A DNA stretch of 6,621 bases from Porticoccaceae bacterium (GTDB lineage Bacteria; Pseudomonadota; Gammaproteobacteria; Pseudomonadales; Porticoccaceae): positions 1-6,621 of the forward strand of contig JAHRWI010000356.1 in the NCBI GenBank assembly GCA_019090225.1. Direction: 5' to 3'. Made by a program: the position numbers and the translations under genes. Below, in pieces: positions 4,485 through 6,621 of this stretch. The notes beneath the pieces were generated by a model. The model did no database searches, was not told the origin of the DNA, and saw nothing but the letters and a program-made list of their open reading frames with translations. Within the stretch, counting starts at the first letter, position 1. Each line of letters begins with the position of its first letter.

Positions 4485-6011
4485 TTATTGGAGCTTTAGC
4501 TTTGAATTAATCGAGCTTGTGTCGCTGCTGAGGCTTTGCCATAACAGCAAGGTGGCATAACTGCCCCATGGGGATACCGTGGCAGCTTCCAGAGATTGCT
4601 TTGATCCACCGTTTAATTTCTTTAGCGCATTTTTGACGCCCAGGTCTCCGGCCAGAAATATATCTGGATGGCCCATGCGAAAGGCCGTGTATTGCACCGT
4701 CCAGGGGCCGATGCCGGAGATACTCAGCCAGTCCTGGTAAGCAGAATCATCTTTGATCGCACAAGGCGATTCTCCGCCACAACTATTTTCGATTATATAT
4801 TGCGCTAGGAGCCGCAGCGCTTCGCGACGTCTGCCGGGCATGGCAAGAAACGCTAAGTTCGAGCCTGCCACCGCCGCTGGCTCGGGAAATAAAATACCCG
4901 GCGCGTCCGCTTCTGGGCGGCTAACCGTAGTTAAGGGCTTACCCAGCTCTTCGACCAACCGGGTGACTAGATTGTGAGCAGCTTTAACTGACACCTGTTG
5001 GCCCAGGATGGCCCTGACACCAGCTTCAAAAGGCGACCACATACCTGGCAGCCGAATACCCTCGCAATTAAGCGAAGATAACAATGGGTGATCCGACAAA
5101 TGACTGGCTATGGTGGCGCTATTGGCGTCGAGATCAAGCAGGCGACGAATACGCTGAATCACCGCTAGTGCGTGCTCTGCTCGCGTCAGGCTCAATTCCA
5201 CACGGAAGCCATGTTTCTCAGGCACATGGCTGGCGGTAAACAGCCCCTCGCAATCTTCGTGATAAAAGCTACGGCTATAACTACTGTACGTGACCACCTC
5301 TAAGCCGGCGATCTGTCTCAGCTCATAAAAATCTCGTACCGCTGCCCAGTCATAGGGTGGGCGATAACTTAGAAATACCGTTAGTCCCTCACTCACTGGA
5401 GCATCAAGTTTTTGCCGCCGTCGCAATTGCCGAGGGTTCAAAGCCAATAGCTCGTTAAACACCGCATTAAAACGCCGGGTACTGCCAAAGCCTGCCATAA
5501 AGGCGATTTCCGTCACTGGCAAGGTGGTTTGCTGTAACAACTGCTTGGCAAACAGGACGCGACGAAAATTGGCATACTTTATCGGCGAAATACCCAGGTT
5601 CTGCTGAAATAGTTTACGCAGATAACGATCACTGACGCCCAGGCGCTGAGCAAATTGAGGGAGAGATTCATTGCGCCATTCGCCATTGTCTATTAAGCGG
5701 AGTGCCCGGGTCAGGGTTGTTTGGGTACCGCGCCAGGCAGGTGAACCCGGCGCTGATTCTGGTCTGCAACGCAGGCAGGGTCGCAAACCTGCCCTGTGTG
5801 CCGCTAAAGCTGTCGGGAAATAATCGACATTTTTTTCGTGGGGCGCTGTCGCCGGACATATTGGACGGCAGAAAATTCCGGTCGTCTTCACGCCGGTATA
5901 AAACAGACCATCGAAGCGAGCATCTCGCGCTAGCCGGGCTTTGCGGCAACGGCTTTTGTTTAAGTTGCTTAGGCTTAAGGCGTCTGGATTAATTTGATGA
6001 TCAGCGTCCAT
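4485..6011 (-). CDS. alkA: Ada sensor/AraC activator fused to AlkA 3-methyladenine DNA glycosylase
   Basis: The 508-residue protein has three parts. Residues 22-85 are the zinc-binding methyl-phosphotriester domain of Ada, with ligands C48, C52, C79 and C82 spaced exactly as C38, C42, C69 and C72 in E. coli Ada; C48 should be the methyl acceptor. Residues about 95-200 are an AraC-type helix-turn-helix pair (FAQRLGVSDRYLRKLFQQNLG and VTEIAFMAGFGSTRRFNAVF-type motifs). Residues about 205-505 are AlkA: an N-terminal domain, EAGVRAILGQQVS (329-341), the helix-hairpin-helix GIGPWT (433-438) and catalytic D456 in FLAGDLGVK. It would sense methylated DNA, activate repair genes and excise alkylated bases. 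The same AdaA-AlkA fusion followed by ogt is known in Mycobacterium tuberculosis (Rv1317c-Rv1316c). The start lacks a good ribosome binding site; residues 1-21 could be shorter. It lies 54 bases after the MOSC gene. Confidence 0.94.
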   Translation of the reverse strand: MDADHQINPDALSLSNLNKSRCRKARLARDARFDGLFYTGVKTTGIFCRPICPATAPHEKNVDYFPTALAAHRAGLRPCLRCRPESAPGSPAWRGTQTTLTRALRLIDNGEWRNESLPQFAQRLGVSDRYLRKLFQQNLGISPIKYANFRRVLFAKQLLQQTTLPVTEIAFMAGFGSTRRFNAVFNELLALNPRQLRRRQKLDAPVSEGLTVFLSYRPPYDWAAVRDFYELRQIAGLEVVTYSSYSRSFYHEDCEGLFTASHVPEKHGFRVELSLTRAEHALAVIQRIRRLLDLDANSATIASHLSDHPLLSSLNCEGIRLPGMWSPFEAGVRAILGQQVSVKAAHNLVTRLVEELGKPLTTVSRPEADAPGILFPEPAAVAGSNLAFLAMPGRRREALRLLAQYIIENSCGGESPCAIKDDSAYQDWLSISGIGPWTVQYTAFRMGHPDIFLAGDLGVKNALKKLNGGSKQSLEAATVSPWGSYATLLLWQSLSSDTSSINSKLKLQ

Positions 6012-6065
6012 ACCAACAGTTTAGACCTGTCGCGGCATTAAACCAGCCGTTTTCGGAACACTAGC

Positions 6066-6509
6066 TTAGGGCTTAATCACTTCAACCTTATTACCTACTT
6101 TTACTTCACCCCCGCTGATCACCCGACAACAAGCACCACCGCGCCAGTCTGGCATCAGCGCTTTTAGCAGGCCTTTGCGAGCTTGCTCCATGCGGCTACA
6201 GGGGTCTGTTTCCATCATAATTTGCATGCGCAAATCACCAATTTTTATGATATCCCCGACAGAGGCGGGACCAAAACTAATATCTTCGACCAGCAAGTTG
6301 GCTCGGCGGGTTGTCCAGTGCAAGTCTTCGTTGATGTCGGCACAGGCAAGCTGCCAGTCTTCAACGCTCATCACCGTTACCTGGCGGTCGCTGGGTTTGC
6401 CTCGATAACAACCCTCTACGCCTCGCTCTGGTGTCACCTGCACGGCGCTGGTTTCCATCATTTCGGCCTTTCGTTTGTTGCGGTAGGCAATGCCTTTTAA
6501 TGTCGCCAT
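6066..6509 (-). CDS. MOSC-domain protein
   Basis: This 147-residue protein is essentially one MOSC domain (the domain shared with molybdenum cofactor sulfurases). Visible landmarks are a start rich in basic residues (LKGIAYRNKRKAEMM), GVEGCYRGKPSDRQVTVMS (30-48), WTTRRANLLVED (65-76), the family's near-invariant cysteine C104 in TDPCSRM, and the closing RGGACCRVISGGEVKVGNKVEV (123-144), with two extra cysteines C127/C128. Related MOSC proteins YcbX and YiiM in E. coli protect against N-hydroxylated base analogues using molybdenum cofactor; whether this one does is unknown. AAAGGTGT sits 7 bases before the ATG. It lies 54 bases upstream of the Ada/AlkA fusion gene on the same strand, so co-transcription and a role in protection from mutagens are plausible but not shown. 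Confidence 0.88.
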   Translation of the reverse strand: MATLKGIAYRNKRKAEMMETSAVQVTPERGVEGCYRGKPSDRQVTVMSVEDWQLACADINEDLHWTTRRANLLVEDISFGPASVGDIIKIGDLRMQIMMETDPCSRMEQARKGLLKALMPDWRGGACCRVISGGEVKVGNKVEVIKP

Positions 6510-6523
6510 AGCGATTACACCTT

Positions 6524-6535
6524 TCCGGTACCGGA
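6524..6535. promoter_or_regulatory. Perfect 12-bp palindrome abutting the MOSC ribosome binding site
   Basis: TCCGGTACCGGA is perfectly self-complementary and sits immediately upstream of the AAAGGTGT ribosome binding site, 15-26 bases before the start. It could be a repressor site. As RNA it has no loop and would fold poorly. The binding factor is unknown. Confidence 0.35.
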
Positions 6536-6542
6536 TTTATGT

Positions 6543-6572
6543 TTGACAACTTATTTATTCGACATGTTATTA
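6543..6572 (+). promoter_or_regulatory. Possible plus-strand promoter leading off the right edge
   Basis: TTGACA (6543-6548), a perfect -35 consensus, is followed after 18 bases by TTATTA (6567-6572), a mediocre -10. It would read away from the MOSC gene toward a gene beyond the window. No plus-strand coding start is visible before the edge, so this is tentative. Confidence 0.3.
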
Positions 6573-6574
6573 CG

Positions 6575-6595
6575 ATAACTATTTGCAATAACTAT
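6575..6595. repeat. Direct repeat of ATAACTAT in the right intergenic region
   Basis: ATAACTAT occurs at 6575-6582 and 6588-6595, 13 bases apart, upstream of the MOSC gene and just after the possible plus-strand promoter. It may be a regulator site. I compared it with the Ada-box pattern AAT-N6-GCAA: GCAA occurs between the copies but the AAT element is not in place. Confidence 0.3.
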
Positions 6596-6621
6596 CTTCT
6601 GATCTCTTTTTAACAAAACAG

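Noticed and set aside
5702..5992. Plus-strand open frame opposite the Ada domain
   Set aside because: It lies entirely antisense to the zinc-binding and early AraC region, whose motifs are clear.
6047..6056. CCGTTTTCGG mini-hairpin between the MOSC and Ada/AlkA genes
   Set aside because: The stem is only 3 bp, with no T-run after it, so it is probably chance.
6571..6598. Ada box upstream of the MOSC and repair genes
   Set aside because: GCAA is present on both strands, but AAT is not at the required six-base spacing.

Overview
The window looks like a chromosomal segment of a gammaproteobacterium. The main grounds are the UbiD decarboxylase, whose functional residues match E. coli UbiD with a constant offset of three, the sigma70-type promoters, and proteobacterial-type BrnTA and VapB antitoxin genes. 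A marine, Cellvibrio-like lineage is only a guess. It divides into an accessory left part (about 1-1310) and a right part of ordinary metabolic and DNA-repair genes (about 1330-6510).

Left part: a minus-strand gene of unknown function runs off the left edge behind a good sigma70-like promoter. A structured intergenic stretch of 294 bases follows, with a 45-bp imperfect hairpin, a TCACAT/ATGTGA inverted repeat and a C8 tract. Next is a complete BrnT/BrnA-type toxin-antitoxin pair on the plus strand, whose promoter and start codon lie in a cluster of TGAGTG half-sites that look like an autoregulatory operator. The toxin start appears nearly leaderless. Facing it on the minus strand is a solitary VapB-type antitoxin gene. 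Where its VapC toxin should be there is only a 21-codon piece carrying the PIN-family motif QEILQG, so this second toxin-antitoxin module seems decayed. The brnA 3' end sits in an inverted repeat that partly resembles an integron attC site, but this is weak.

Right part: an aldo/keto reductase gene (minus) and ubiD (plus) are divergent and share an intergenic region with repeated TTTGAATTAG boxes and a leader hairpin before ubiD. The true ubiD start is the ATG at 2470. UbiD catalyses a decarboxylation step of ubiquinone biosynthesis. Convergent to it is a minus-strand set: a MOSC-domain protein (6066-6509), an Ada-sensor/AraC/AlkA fusion (4485-6011) and an O6-methylguanine-DNA methyltransferase (3982-4470). 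The last two are 14 bases apart and together hold all the parts of an adaptive response to alkylation damage, shuffled relative to E. coli: the methyl-phosphotriester sensor and activator are fused to the 3-methyladenine glycosylase, and the O6-methylguanine acceptor is a separate protein.

No rRNA, tRNA, CRISPR array, insertion sequence or convincing rho-independent terminator was seen. No clearly undescribed system is evident. The most unusual items are the vapB/vapC remnant, the operator over the brnT start codon, and the repair cluster with its MOSC neighbour.
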